Shown here: one piece after another, positions 32,418 through 42,072 of the stretch | Numbering within the stretch: position 1 is the first letter of the stretch | How the letters are laid out: each line of letters begins with the position of its first letter | Assembly (NCBI RefSeq): GCF_032250955.1 | Contig: NZ_JAVVES010000008.1 | Span: 1 to 57,558 of the forward strand | Source of the DNA: Sulfuriflexus sp032250955 | GTDB taxonomy: Bacteria; Pseudomonadota; Gammaproteobacteria; AKS1 | DNA length: 57,558 nt | Direction: 5' to 3' | Notes under the pieces: model-generated | Told to the model about the DNA's origin: nothing | The model's input: the letters and a program-made list of their open reading frames with translations, nothing else | The model's database searches: none | Translations under genes and position numbers: made by a program

Positions 32418-33218
32418 TCAGTCGCTCTTCGCTGGGGCGGCGAAGTCCATGCCGACAATGTTGTAACCACCATCGACGTAGGATATTTCACCGGTCACGC
32501 CCGAGGCCAGATCGGAGCATAGGAAAGCCGCGACATTGCCGACTTCCTCGGTCGTGACGACCCGGCGCATTGGTGCGGTGGCGGCAAACTGGTCGAGCAT
32601 GCTGCGAAAGCCACTGATCCCCGAGGCCGCCAGGGTGCGGATGGGACCGGCCGAGATGGCGTTGACGCGGATGCCGTCCGGACCCAGGTCCTGGGCCATG
32701 TAACGGACATTGGCCTCGAGGCTGGCCTTGGCGAGGCCCATGACATTGTAGTTGGGCACGACGCGCTCGGCGCCGAGGTAGCTCAGGGTCAGCAGGGCGC
32801 CATTGCGGCCTTCCATCATGTTGCGCCCGGCCTTGGCCAAGGCGGCGAAACTATAGGAACTGATTTCGTGGGCGGTATTAAAGCCGGCCCGGGTCACGGC
32901 ATCGAGGTAGCCACCCTCGAGCTGGTCTTTGGGCGCGAAGGCGACCGAATGCACGATAATATCGAGGCCGTCCCAGAAGTTGTCGAGGTGCTCAAACACG
33001 GCATCGATCTGCGCATCGTCACTGACATCACAGGCCAGGGTGATGTCAGAATCGAATTCAGCGGCCATTTTCTCGACCCGACCCTTCAGTTTGTCGTTCT
33101 GGTAGGTGAAGGCCAGTTCGGCCCCTTCACGATGCATGGCCCTGGCAATGCCGTAGGCAATGGAACGGTTGCTGGCCAGGCCAACGATTAAGGCGCGTTT
33201 GCCTTGTAAAAATGACAT
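32418..33218 (-). CDS. fabI: Enoyl-[acyl-carrier-protein] reductase (NADH)
   Basis: A 266-residue SDR-fold enzyme for the last step of each fatty acid elongation round; it is the target of triclosan-type inhibitors. The FabI cofactor motif is GLASNRSIAYGIA. The active-site residues line up with E. coli: Tyr147 (SYLGAERV), Tyr157 and Lys164 (YNVMGLAK). The ISAGPIRTLAASGI loop is intact. It is reversed relative to its neighbours and preceded by a 127-base gap shared with the peptide transporter. Confidence 0.97.
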   Translation of the reverse strand: MSFLQGKRALIVGLASNRSIAYGIARAMHREGAELAFTYQNDKLKGRVEKMAAEFDSDITLACDVSDDAQIDAVFEHLDNFWDGLDIIVHSVAFAPKDQLEGGYLDAVTRAGFNTAHEISSYSFAALAKAGRNMMEGRNGALLTLSYLGAERVVPNYNVMGLAKASLEANVRYMAQDLGPDGIRVNAISAGPIRTLAASGISGFRSMLDQFAATAPMRRVVTTEEVGNVAAFLCSDLASGVTGEISYVDGGYNIVGMDFAAPAKSD

Positions 33219-33345
33219 GTGTGATACCTTTCGTCAGTGAATACGAGCGTGTAGCATTAAGGAACGTTACAGTACCCAAAATTGTCCTTAAGGTGAAGGA
33301 TAATGTAGCAAACCGGGCCGTGAGCAGGGATAAATCGGAATAGAA

Positions 33346-35535
33346 ATGCCTAATAAAACAGTGAAATGGCGAATCGGTATACTAATGCTTGCGTTCTGGC
33401 TTGGCGGCTGCGGCGAGGGCAACTGGAATAATCCTTACCCACAGGCGGATAGTAAGGCAAACGTCCTTTATTCCTCGTTCGAGGAGCGGCCCAAGCATCT
33501 CGATCCGGCCGTCTCCTACAGCGCGACCGAATACCAGTTTATTGCCCAGATCTATACCCCGCCCCTGCAATATCACTACCTGAAGCGACCTTATACCCTG
33601 ATCCCCCTGGCGGCGGCAAAGATGCCCCGCGTACGCTATCTGGACGAGCGTGAGCAGACCTTACCGGCGACGGCCGAGTCTGCCGAGATAGCCTTTAGTG
33701 AATACATTATTGAGATCCGCCCGGGCATGCGTTACCAGCCGCACCCGGCCTTCGCCCGTGACGAGCAGGGTCGTTTTCTTTACCATGCGCTCAGCGAGCA
33801 GCAGCTGGATGCTATCTATACGCTGGCCGACTTTGCGCAGACCGGTACGCGTGAACTGGTCGCCGAGGATTTCGTCTATCAGATCAAGCGCCTGGCTCAC
33901 CCCGGCCTGCATTCGCCGATTTTCGGCGTCATGTCAGATTATATCGTTGGCCTGCCGGAGTATGCGAAGACTCTGAAACAGGCTCGTGAGCGCGAGACCG
34001 CAGGTCTTGAGAACAAGAAGGATTATTACCTGGACCTGAAGCAGTATCCACTCGCCGGTGTGAGTGTGCTGGACCGCTACCGTTATCGTATCCGCATCAA
34101 GGGCAAATATCCGCAACTGGTCTACTGGCTGAGCATGCCCTTTTTTGCGCCGCTGCCGGTCGAGGCCGATCGGTTTTATTCACAGGCCGGCCTGGTTGAG
34201 CGCAATATCAGCCTCGACTGGTATCCGGTGGGGACCGGCCCCTACATGCTCACGGTCAATAACCCCAATCTAGAGATGGTGCTCGAGCGTAACCCGTATT
34301 TCGATGGTGAGGTGTATCCGGGTGAGGGCGAACCCGGTGATGCCGAGGCCGGCTTGCTGGTGGATGCGGGGGCCCCGCTACCGTTTATCGACAAGGTGGT
34401 CTACCGCCTCGAACGCGAAACGATTCCTTACTGGAGCAAATTCCTGCAGGGCTACTACGACAGTTCCGGTATCAGTTCGGACAGTTTCGATGAGGCAGTC
34501 AGTATCACCACGCAGGGCGAGCCGACCCTGACCGAGGAAATGGAGGCGATGGGTATCCAGCTACAGACGGCGGTCACCACCTCGACCTTTTACACCGGCT
34601 TCAACATGCTCGACCCGGTGGTTGGGGGCGACTCGCAGCGAGCACGGCTGTTGCGCCGCGCCATCGCGATCGCCACCGACTACGAAGAATTTATTTCCAT
34701 TTTCAATAATGGCCGTGGTCTTGCGGCACAAGGGCCGTTACCGCCGGGCCTGTTCGGTTATCGTGAAGGCAAGGCGGGGATAAACCCGTACGTGTATGAC
34801 TGGGTGAATGGACGCCCGAAGCGTAAATCCATCGAGGAGGCACGCCGGTTGCTGGCCCGGGCGGGCTACCCGAATGGCATTGATAGAGAAAGCGGTGAGG
34901 CGCTGGTGATCAATCTCGATACCGCAGCCAGCGGCCCGGATGCGAAGGCGCGTCTCGACTGGTGGCGAAAACAGTTCCGGAAACTGAATATTGACCTGGT
35001 CATCCGCAGTACGGATTACAATCGCTTTCAGGACAAGATGCGCAACGGTACGGCCCAGATCTTCCAATGGGGCTGGAATGCCGACTACCCGGATCCGGAA
35101 AACTTTATGTTTCTGTTGTATGGGCCAAACAGCAAGGTTGGCAAGAGCGGCGAGAATGCGGCCAATTACGATAATGCCGAGTTCAATGCCTTGTTCGACA
35201 GGATGAAAAACATGGACAATGGTCCGGCAAGACAAGCGATCATTGACGCGATGGTTGACATCGCGCGGCGTGACGGCCCATGGTTATGGGGCCTGCACCC
35301 GAAGGCATTCAGTCTGCATCATGCCTGGTACAAGAACAGCAAGCCTAACCTGATGGCGAACAATACACTGAAATACAAGCGCATCGAACCGGAGCTGCGC
35401 GCGAAACAACGCATGACCTGGAACAAGCCGGTTACCTGGCCGCTATGGACCATGTTACTTGTCTTTGTGGCGCTCATTCTGCCCGGCATCATCAGTTACC
35501 GGCGCAAGGAACACGGCATCGGGGGGAGTGGCTGA
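33346..35535 (+). CDS. Oligopeptide-type ABC transporter substrate-binding lipoprotein
   Basis: A 729-residue family-5 extracellular solute-binding protein. The N-terminus is a lipoprotein signal with lipobox LGGC (cysteine near residue 22). The body contains the family-5 signatures (PKHLDPAVSYSATEYQFIAQ, WYPVGTGPYMLT). Unusually, a C-terminal membrane helix (about 697-717, WTMLLVFVALILPGIISY) with a basic tail follows, so the protein seems anchored at both ends. It is longer than E. coli YejA. The stop overlaps the start of the first permease gene (TGATG). The substrate is probably a peptide, but it cannot be fixed from sequence. Confidence 0.88.
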   Translation: MPNKTVKWRIGILMLAFWLGGCGEGNWNNPYPQADSKANVLYSSFEERPKHLDPAVSYSATEYQFIAQIYTPPLQYHYLKRPYTLIPLAAAKMPRVRYLDEREQTLPATAESAEIAFSEYIIEIRPGMRYQPHPAFARDEQGRFLYHALSEQQLDAIYTLADFAQTGTRELVAEDFVYQIKRLAHPGLHSPIFGVMSDYIVGLPEYAKTLKQARERETAGLENKKDYYLDLKQYPLAGVSVLDRYRYRIRIKGKYPQLVYWLSMPFFAPLPVEADRFYSQAGLVERNISLDWYPVGTGPYMLTVNNPNLEMVLERNPYFDGEVYPGEGEPGDAEAGLLVDAGAPLPFIDKVVYRLERETIPYWSKFLQGYYDSSGISSDSFDEAVSITTQGEPTLTEEMEAMGIQLQTAVTTSTFYTGFNMLDPVVGGDSQRARLLRRAIAIATDYEEFISIFNNGRGLAAQGPLPPGLFGYREGKAGINPYVYDWVNGRPKRKSIEEARRLLARAGYPNGIDRESGEALVINLDTAASGPDAKARLDWWRKQFRKLNIDLVIRSTDYNRFQDKMRNGTAQIFQWGWNADYPDPENFMFLLYGPNSKVGKSGENAANYDNAEFNALFDRMKNMDNGPARQAIIDAMVDIARRDGPWLWGLHPKAFSLHHAWYKNSKPNLMANNTLKYKRIEPELRAKQRMTWNKPVTWPLWTMLLVFVALILPGIISYRRKEHGIGGSG

Positions 35536-36515
35536 TGCTGGCATATATCATTCGCCGTATCCTGTATGCGATCCCCATTCTCATTGGTGTAAATCTGCTG
35601 ACCTTTGTGCTGTTTTTTGTCGTCAACACACCCGAGAACATGGCGCGCGTTAATCTCGGCGTCAAGCATGTCACGCCAGCGGCAATCGAGAAGTGGAAGA
35701 CCGAACATGGTTATGACAGGCCCTTGCTCTATAACAGGCAGGCAGCGGGCACGGCGAGCCTGACCGACACCATCTTTTATGAAAAGTCGGTACGCCTGTT
35801 CGTGTTCGATTTTGGCAAGGCCGACGACGGCCGCGATATTGGTTATGACATCTCGCAACGTATGTGGCCAAGCCTGGCCATCGCGCTGCCGATGTTCCTG
35901 GTCGGCCTGCTGGTGAATATCACCCTGTCGATGTTGCTGGCCTTTTTCCGCGGCACCTATATTGACATGAGTGGTGTGATCCTCGGCGTGATCCTGATGT
36001 CGGTCTCCACCCTTTTTTATATCATCGGTGGTCAGTATCTCATTGGCAAGCTCTGGCACCTGGTGCCGATCTCCGGCTACAGCGTTGAGTGGCCGACAGC
36101 GATCAAGTTCCTTGTTCTGCCGGTGGTGATTGGCGTCATCGGGGGTATCGGCAGTGGTACCCGCTGGTATCGCACCATCTTCCTGGAAGAGATCAATAAG
36201 GACTATGTGCGCACAGCCCGTGCCAAGGGCCTTTCCGAGTTGCGCGTGTTATTCCGGCATGTCTTGAAGAATGCCATGATCCCGATCCTGACCGGTGTCG
36301 TGGTAGTGATTCCGTTACTGTTCATGGGCAGTCTGTTGACCGAGTCCTTTTTCGGTATCCCGGGGCTTGGGAGTTACACCATTGATGCTATCCTCGCCCA
36401 GGATTTCTCGATTGTGAAGGCCATGGTTTTTCTTGGCTCGGTGCTTTATATCATTGGCTTGATCCTCACGGATATCTCCTACACGCTGGTCGACCCACGG
36501 ATAAGGCTGAACTGA
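35535..36515 (+). CDS. ABC transporter permease (YejB-like)
   Basis: A 326-residue inner-membrane permease of the DppB/OppB/YejB class. Six membrane segments are expected, beginning with YAIPILIGVNLLTFVLFFVV. The ATPase-coupling EAA-like loop is NKDYVRTARAKGLSELRVLFRH, cut here to its key part VRTARAKGLSE. The ATG at 35535 overlaps the stop of the binding-protein gene (TGATG); an open extension upstream is not used. It is one base from the next permease gene. Confidence 0.92.
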   Translation: MLAYIIRRILYAIPILIGVNLLTFVLFFVVNTPENMARVNLGVKHVTPAAIEKWKTEHGYDRPLLYNRQAAGTASLTDTIFYEKSVRLFVFDFGKADDGRDIGYDISQRMWPSLAIALPMFLVGLLVNITLSMLLAFFRGTYIDMSGVILGVILMSVSTLFYIIGGQYLIGKLWHLVPISGYSVEWPTAIKFLVLPVVIGVIGGIGSGTRWYRTIFLEEINKDYVRTARAKGLSELRVLFRHVLKNAMIPILTGVVVVIPLLFMGSLLTESFFGIPGLGSYTIDAILAQDFSIVKAMVFLGSVLYIIGLILTDISYTLVDPRIRLN

Positions 36516-36516
36516 T

Positions 36517-37953
36517 ATGAACAAGGCCTTTGACTACCACTGGTGGGACATTGACCTGGTAATTCTCTGGACTGATGCCCTCATTTATATTCTTGTTGCT
36601 GCAGTCAGTATTTTTGTTATCTATGCCCGCCGGCATGAACACCTGCGCGCACCCTGGCGACAGATCTTGCAACGTCGCCTGGCGATGAGTTCGCTACTCA
36701 TTCTGATGGCCTTCGTGGTTATCGGCTTGCTCGACTCGTTGCATTTCAAGGTGCCCGAGGCCCAGCGTGATGACGGACGTTTTCAGTATTCAACAGAGGT
36801 CTATAGCCTGTTTGACCGACTGGCGCTGCCGCTGAGAAATCGTACCGAGAAGACTTATTCAGAGCCGTTTGCCTACCGGTTGTATGCAAAGGAGAGTATT
36901 GAACTGGCCGATGGCACTATCCGCCGGGATTACCCCCGCCTGCAATATGGTGCTGCGCACCTCGACGACCCTGAAAGGCAGCGGGCGGCTGACATAAAGC
37001 AACGTAGCCTGGTAGTCCTGGCGAAGGCTATGCTCGCCGCCCTGATCATTGTCATCATCCTGGGAAGCTGGCAAGCACGACGCAACAAGACAACCTTTAT
37101 GACCAGCCTGCGGCATATGTTAACCGGGCAGACCAATTGGCCATGGCGCTCGGTAGTGGCCACGCTGTTTTTTATTTTTTTGTTAATCATATTCAGTATT
37201 GAACTCGGCAGCCATTATCATATTCTCGGCACCGACAAGGTGGGGCAGGATGTCCTCTATCTTGCCTTGAAGAGTATTCGCACCGGTCTTGTGATCGGCA
37301 CGCTGACAACGCTGGTCATGCTGCCGTTTGCCATCCTGCTCGGCATCATGGCTGGCTATTTTCGGGGCTGGGTCGATGATGTCATCCAGTATCTGTATAC
37401 AACCCTGAGTTCCATTCCCGGCGTGTTATTGATTGCCGCGGCCATCCTGGTTATGCAGGTGTATATCGAGAATAACCCGCAACAGTTTGCCACCGTGCTG
37501 CAACGCGCCGATGCGCGCCTGCTGTTTCTGTGCATGATCCTTGGTATTACCAGCTGGACCTCACTGTGCCGCCTGCTGCGCGGCGAGGCACTTAAGCTAC
37601 GCGAGGCGGATTATATCCAGGCCGCGCAGGCCTTTGGTGTCCGCAGTATCAGGATCATCTCGCGTCACCTGTTGCCGAATGTCATGCATATTGTCCTGAT
37701 CGTGATCGTGCTCGATTTCAGTGGCCTGGTGCTGGCCGAGGCCGTGCTGGCCTATGTCGGTGTAGGCGTCGATCCATCCATGAACAGCTGGGGTAATATG
37801 ATCAACAGTGCGCGTCTCGAGATGGCGCGCGAACCGATTGTCTGGTGGTCCCTGCTGGCGGCCTTCATGTTCATGTTCATGCTGGTGCTGGCGGCAAACC
37901 TGTTTGCCGATGCCGTGCGTGATGCTTTTGATCCAAGATTGAGAAGTAGCTAA
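36517..37953 (+). CDS. ABC transporter permease (YejE-like, extended N-terminus)
   Basis: A 478-residue permease of the OppC/YejE class. The C-terminal 280 residues are the transport domain with the coupling loop READYIQAAQAFGVRSI. The N-terminal 200 residues are an extension with two or three membrane segments (about 22-40, 58-75 and 165-182) around a hydrophilic loop, longer than in standard OppC proteins. It starts two bases after the first permease gene stops. A repeat element at 37966-38100 lies between it and the ATPase gene. Confidence 0.9.
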   Translation: MNKAFDYHWWDIDLVILWTDALIYILVAAVSIFVIYARRHEHLRAPWRQILQRRLAMSSLLILMAFVVIGLLDSLHFKVPEAQRDDGRFQYSTEVYSLFDRLALPLRNRTEKTYSEPFAYRLYAKESIELADGTIRRDYPRLQYGAAHLDDPERQRAADIKQRSLVVLAKAMLAALIIVIILGSWQARRNKTTFMTSLRHMLTGQTNWPWRSVVATLFFIFLLIIFSIELGSHYHILGTDKVGQDVLYLALKSIRTGLVIGTLTTLVMLPFAILLGIMAGYFRGWVDDVIQYLYTTLSSIPGVLLIAAAILVMQVYIENNPQQFATVLQRADARLLFLCMILGITSWTSLCRLLRGEALKLREADYIQAAQAFGVRSIRIISRHLLPNVMHIVLIVIVLDFSGLVLAEAVLAYVGVGVDPSMNSWGNMINSARLEMAREPIVWWSLLAAFMFMFMLVLAANLFADAVRDAFDPRLRSS

Positions 37954-37965
37954 ATATGAGTTGGG

Positions 37966-38100
37966 AACGCAAAGAACGCCAAGGCGCAAAGGACGCAGAG
38001 CAAAGTGATTGATATTATCTATGATAACTTATAAGCATAAACATGTAGGTTTTGATTTTATTATTCTTTGCGCACTCTGCGTCTCTGCGAACTTTGCGTT
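37966..38100. repeat. Inverted-repeat element of the AACGCAAAG...CTTTGCGTT type
   Basis: A left arm (37966-38005) built of CGCAAAG/GCGCAAAGG units and a right arm (38066-38100) built of CTTTGCG units are imperfect inverted copies around a 60-base AT-rich centre. This kind of intergenic repeat is seen in many bacterial genomes. It sits inside the transporter operon, between the second permease and the ATPase. A 13-base piece, TGCGAACTTTGCG, is also found at 32039-32051. Confidence 0.65.
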
Positions 38101-38118
38101 CATTTCAGGAATTAATCC

Positions 38119-40128
38119 ATGACGGATACGTTATTACAAATAAGGGATTTGAAAACGTGGTTTGATACCCCGCGTGGTACGGTGCGCGCGGTCGATGGTG
38201 TCAGTTTTGATATCCGGCATGGTGAGACCTTTGCCCTGCTGGGTGAATCCGGTTGTGGCAAATCGATAACTGCTCTGTCGATTATGCAACTCGTACCCGC
38301 GCCGGCCGGGCGTATTGCCGGCGGTAATATTAATCTCGACGGTAAAGAGCTGCTGCAATACTCCGAGGTGCAGATGCGGCAGGTACGTGGCAGTCGTATC
38401 GCCATGATCTTCCAGGAGCCGCAGACTTCCCTGAACCCGGTACTGACGGTCGGTGACCAGGTTCGCGAAACCATCTATCAACATACACGCCTGCGAAATA
38501 GCGCCGCGCATCAGCGTGTGCTCGAATTGCTCAATGCCGTGGGCATCCCTGATCCTGCGCGCCGCTACGGTGAATACCCGCATCAGCTTTCCGGCGGCAT
38601 GAAACAGCGCATCATGATCGCGATCGCGCTGGCCGCCGAGCCGGATGTCCTGATTGCTGATGAGCCGACGACGGCGCTGGATGTAACAATACAGGCGCAG
38701 GTGCTGGAACTGCTGAAAAAGCTGCAGCAGGAAACCGGCATGGCGATCCTGTTGATCACTCACGATCTCGGTGTGGTCGCCGGCATGGCGGATCGCGTTG
38801 CGGTGATGTATGCGGGACAAATCGTCGAACAGGCCAGCCGCGAGGATTTCTTTGCCCATCCGCGTCACCCGTATTCGGAAAAACTGTTCGCCTCGTTGCC
38901 GGGCGATATGAAGCGCGGCCAGCCACTCGCCGTCATCCGCGGCAGCGTGCCACCTCTTTATCAAACCTTCAGTGGTTGTCGTTTCGTTGAGCGCTGTGAT
39001 TATGCCTGGGAGGCCTGTCATAATACGCCGCCACGCTGGCAGGAGAGTGGTATCCGCTGTCACCGCTACGATGAGACGATTGCCGGTGCCACCGGGGCCC
39101 GGGCGACTACAGCAGCCAGCCCGCCGCTGATGGTTACGTCCTCGACCGGGGAGCCGCTGCTGCAGCTCAAGGAACTAAAGATTCATTTCCCTGTGCACAA
39201 GGGGCTGCTGCGCCGGGTCAGCGGCTATGTAAAGGCCGTCGATGGCCTGTCGCTGAGCATCCAGCGCGGCCATACGCTGGCACTGGTGGGTGAGTCCGGC
39301 TGTGGCAAGACTACCGCGGGCAAGGGTCTGTTGCGATTGCTGCCGGTTACAGGAGGCAGTGTTGAATACGAGGGGCACGATCTGGCCAGGCTGAATGCCG
39401 GTGCGCTGCGGAAATTACGCAGTGATCTGCAGATTATCTTCCAGGACCCGTATGCCTCGATGAACCCGCGCATGCTGGTTGGTGACATCATCGCTGAGGG
39501 CATGGTCGCCCAGGGCATGGTTGCCGGACGCGAACAACGCGAGCAACGCGTGTGTGAATTACTGGCCAGGGTCGGCTTGCCGGCGGGCAGTACGCAGCGT
39601 TACCCGCATGAGTTTTCCGGTGGACAGCGGCAGCGTATCTGCATTGCCCGGGCACTGGCTGTCGAGCCGAAGTTAATTGTCTGTGATGAGCCCACCAGCG
39701 CACTGGATGTTTCCGTGCAGGCGCAGATACTGAACCTGTTGCAGCAGTTGCAGGCCGAGATGGGCCTGTCTTACCTGTTTATCACGCATAATATCTCCGT
39801 GGTCGAATATCTCGCCCACGACGTCGCGGTTATGTACCTTGGCCGTATTGTCGAGCAGGGCAGTGTCGAGGAAGTTCTGCATAGCCCGAAACACCCATAT
39901 ACGCAGGCATTATTATCCGCAGTGCCGACGATCAACGCGGATGAACAGCGCGAAGTCATCCGTCTCGAGGGTGATATGCCCTCACCGCTGAATCCGCCTT
40001 CGGGTTGTCACTTTCACCCGCGGTGTCCACAGGCCTTCGCCATTTGCCGGGAGCAATATCCAAAGACAACAAGCCTGGGGCGGACACATAGGGTCAAATG
40101 TCACTTGTATGATAGCGAAAAGGCCTGA
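38119..40128 (+). CDS. Duplicated ABC transporter ATP-binding protein (YejF-like)
   Basis: A 669-residue protein with two complete ATPase domains in one chain. The first has Walker A GESGCGKSIT, signature LSGGMKQR and Walker B VLIADEPTTALD. The second has Walker A GESGCGKTTAGK, signature FSGGQRQR and Walker B LIVCDEPTSALD. Each ends in an oligopeptide-type C-terminal extension with cysteines (CRFVERCDYAWEAC and CHFHPRCPQAFAIC), which in relatives bind an iron-sulfur cluster. It powers the two permeases upstream. The gene is split from them by a 165-base gap filled by a repeat. Confidence 0.94.
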   Translation: MTDTLLQIRDLKTWFDTPRGTVRAVDGVSFDIRHGETFALLGESGCGKSITALSIMQLVPAPAGRIAGGNINLDGKELLQYSEVQMRQVRGSRIAMIFQEPQTSLNPVLTVGDQVRETIYQHTRLRNSAAHQRVLELLNAVGIPDPARRYGEYPHQLSGGMKQRIMIAIALAAEPDVLIADEPTTALDVTIQAQVLELLKKLQQETGMAILLITHDLGVVAGMADRVAVMYAGQIVEQASREDFFAHPRHPYSEKLFASLPGDMKRGQPLAVIRGSVPPLYQTFSGCRFVERCDYAWEACHNTPPRWQESGIRCHRYDETIAGATGARATTAASPPLMVTSSTGEPLLQLKELKIHFPVHKGLLRRVSGYVKAVDGLSLSIQRGHTLALVGESGCGKTTAGKGLLRLLPVTGGSVEYEGHDLARLNAGALRKLRSDLQIIFQDPYASMNPRMLVGDIIAEGMVAQGMVAGREQREQRVCELLARVGLPAGSTQRYPHEFSGGQRQRICIARALAVEPKLIVCDEPTSALDVSVQAQILNLLQQLQAEMGLSYLFITHNISVVEYLAHDVAVMYLGRIVEQGSVEEVLHSPKHPYTQALLSAVPTINADEQREVIRLEGDMPSPLNPPSGCHFHPRCPQAFAICREQYPKTTSLGRTHRVKCHLYDSEKA

Positions 40129-40342
40129 ACCCTTCATCCTGTAACGCAATGAATTCATGCGGCAAGATGCTCGGTATGTCACTGCCAGCCAGCCAGCTGA
40201 TATCTTGATTGAAACACCGGATACGAAACTGATCGCGTGGGATAAGCTGCCCGGTCTGGTTATTATTATGTCGTGTGCTTTTGATGCGTAGCGCGTATGC
40301 TGGGCGCTTTTCCCCCTTCTCCGGGGCAGGTCGAGGTACGTA

Positions 40343-40738
40343 ATGGAAGGTATAAGTGACATCAAGATAAGCGGCATTGACGAGACCCGCCCGCCCCGGA
40401 TCCGCAAAGAGCCATACATCAACCTCTTTTTCAAACTCATCCACCAGGCGCCGAAGGACTGGTGCGAAGACTTCAATCGACTCGTGTTGAAAGGGGAATA
40501 TCCTATCAAGATTGACCCCTCTAAGGGGCTGTGTATCGAAACCTGGGTGCGCAAGCCCGAAGAGATAGAAAAGGCACTGGAAGGTCTGAAGGTGGCGGTC
40601 GATAGCTGTAACAATGCATACATTGCCCGTATTCAGGCTATGGCAAACACCGCCGCTGATGTGGGTGACAACTCAGAGGAATCGGGGGAACAGGGGAACC
40701 TGAACCGGATTGTTGCCGGTTTGAATTTCGAGGACTGA
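40343..40738 (+). CDS. Conserved-looking hypothetical protein
   Basis: A 131-residue protein, not recognised. It has no signal peptide or membrane segment. It is charged, with a defined N-terminal two-thirds (INLFFKLIHQAPKDWCEDFN, IDPSKGLCIETWVRKPEEIE) and an acidic, probably disordered tail rich in Asp, Glu, Ser and Gly. Codon use looks like that of its neighbours, and the frame has no competing long reading frame of equal quality. It stands alone between the transporter and a small membrane protein gene. The 214 bases before it show nothing else. Confidence 0.6.
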   Translation: MEGISDIKISGIDETRPPRIRKEPYINLFFKLIHQAPKDWCEDFNRLVLKGEYPIKIDPSKGLCIETWVRKPEEIEKALEGLKVAVDSCNNAYIARIQAMANTAADVGDNSEESGEQGNLNRIVAGLNFED

Positions 40739-40889
40739 AATATCACCCGAATAAGTGATGAGCACTATTGTCCATGCGTAGCCTGATTACGCATACTCTG
40801 TTTGTCGGCCGCAGGCAATATGTACACGGAAAGTACATTGTAACCCTGCTGCCTGTCCCTTACCCAAAGCACGCAGGAGCGGCAAGTTA

Positions 40890-41096
40890 ATGGCCAAATG
40901 GATCATGTTGCTGGGCGTTACCTTGCTCGTCATAGGGGCAATCATGAGTTATGCCCCCTGGTTGGCCAGCTGGTTTGGAAAATTGCCCGGTGATATCCGG
41001 ATCGAGACGGAAAAGGGCATTATTTTCATTCCCATTACCTCGATGGTGATTGTCAGCATCGTGCTGACCTTGCTGGTGAACCTGTTCAGGCGTTGA
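40890..41096 (+). CDS. DUF2905 family small membrane protein
   Basis: A 68-residue protein of the DUF2905 family: two membrane helices (about residues 4-20 and 46-65) joined by the family signature GKLPGDIRIETEKGIIFIPI. Its function is unknown. The start ATG at 40890 follows the ribosome site AGGAGCGGC. It is not tightly linked to either neighbour. Confidence 0.88.
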   Translation: MAKWIMLLGVTLLVIGAIMSYAPWLASWFGKLPGDIRIETEKGIIFIPITSMVIVSIVLTLLVNLFRR

Positions 41097-41301
41097 TGCC
41101 GGAACCGGCAACACACTGGATGGTCGTGATTCGTCGTGACACGGCCAGGTCACCCGGGTTTGCAGATAAGGCACAATCCCCACATCGCTATAACCGCGTT
41201 TTTTCATTGTGGTGTTACTGCTACACTTTGCACACGTAAGGCTGATGGGTGTTCGGTAACAGGCTGACATCAGCATTATCCGTTCAGAAGAAGGGCAGAC
41301 A

Positions 41302-41748
41302 ATGAAGATATGGGTAGACGCGGATGCGTGTCCGGTGGTAATCAAGGAAATCCTGTTTCGGGCCGCTACGCGTACCAGGGTGCTGGTGACACTGGTCGCC
41401 AACCAGCCCATCCGCACACCACCCTCGCGCCACATCAAGACCGTACAGGTACCGCTAGGTTTTGATGTCGCTGATGATGAAATCGTCAAGCGACTGGATG
41501 CCGGTGACCTTGTCATTACCAGCGATATTCCACTGGCGGCAGAGGTGATTGAGAAAGGCGGCTACGTACTTAGCCCGCGTGGTGAAATGTATTCCGCTGA
41601 GAACATTCGTGACCGGCTCAATATGCGGGACTTTATGGATAGCCTGCGTTCCAGTGGAATAGACACCGGTGGCCCATCAGTGATGAGCCAGGGCGATCGG
41701 CAGGCCTTTGCCAACCACCTGGATCAATTCCTGACCAGGTACGCATAA
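41302..41748 (+). CDS. YaiI/YqxD family (DUF188) protein
   Basis: A 148-residue PIN-like protein of the YaiI/YqxD family. The conserved N-terminus is IWVDADACPVVIKEIL, and further acidic residues (DVADDEIVKRLDAGDLVITSDIPLA) could bind metal as in a nuclease. The end is FANHLDQFLTRY. The biological role is not established. The ATG at 41302 has the ribosome site AGAAGGG. Confidence 0.9.
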   Translation: MKIWVDADACPVVIKEILFRAATRTRVLVTLVANQPIRTPPSRHIKTVQVPLGFDVADDEIVKRLDAGDLVITSDIPLAAEVIEKGGYVLSPRGEMYSAENIRDRLNMRDFMDSLRSSGIDTGGPSVMSQGDRQAFANHLDQFLTRYA

Positions 41749-42072
41749 TCAAACACTCGCTCCGGGGAACAGGTTATGAAACTGGAAGACGAAGCCGTGA
41801 CGCTATCTTTAATGGGATAAGAAGGCTCTGACAGAGCCCAAATCCGGTCGGCCGTGTTTGAGCGTATATTTACGTAAGCCAAGGATAACTAATTGATCTA
41901 TAAAATATTAATTGTCCAGACTGGAATTAATGATTATTACAAACCGGCCGCTATAATATAAAAATACGTAACACAATACCGGGGCTGCTCAACGGGGTGA
42001 GTGAGTCTCCTATGCCATTATTTTCAGCTCAGTAGTTCCGATGCTTTAGATAATAAAATCAGGTGGTTATAA
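41749..42072. other. AT-rich spacer before the PilZ/GGDEF/EAL gene
   Basis: A 324-base gap with a short hairpin, GGCTCTGACAGAGCC (41823-41838), and an AT-rich stretch with a perfect -10 hexamer TATAAT at 41952-41957, about 115 bases before the next gene. The matching -35 is poor. No riboswitch was recognised; I looked for a c-di-GMP aptamer and did not see its consensus. Confidence 0.4.

Noticed and set aside
41749..42072. c-di-GMP riboswitch before the GGDEF/EAL gene
   Set aside because: The spacer has hairpins, but I could not find the conserved aptamer core.
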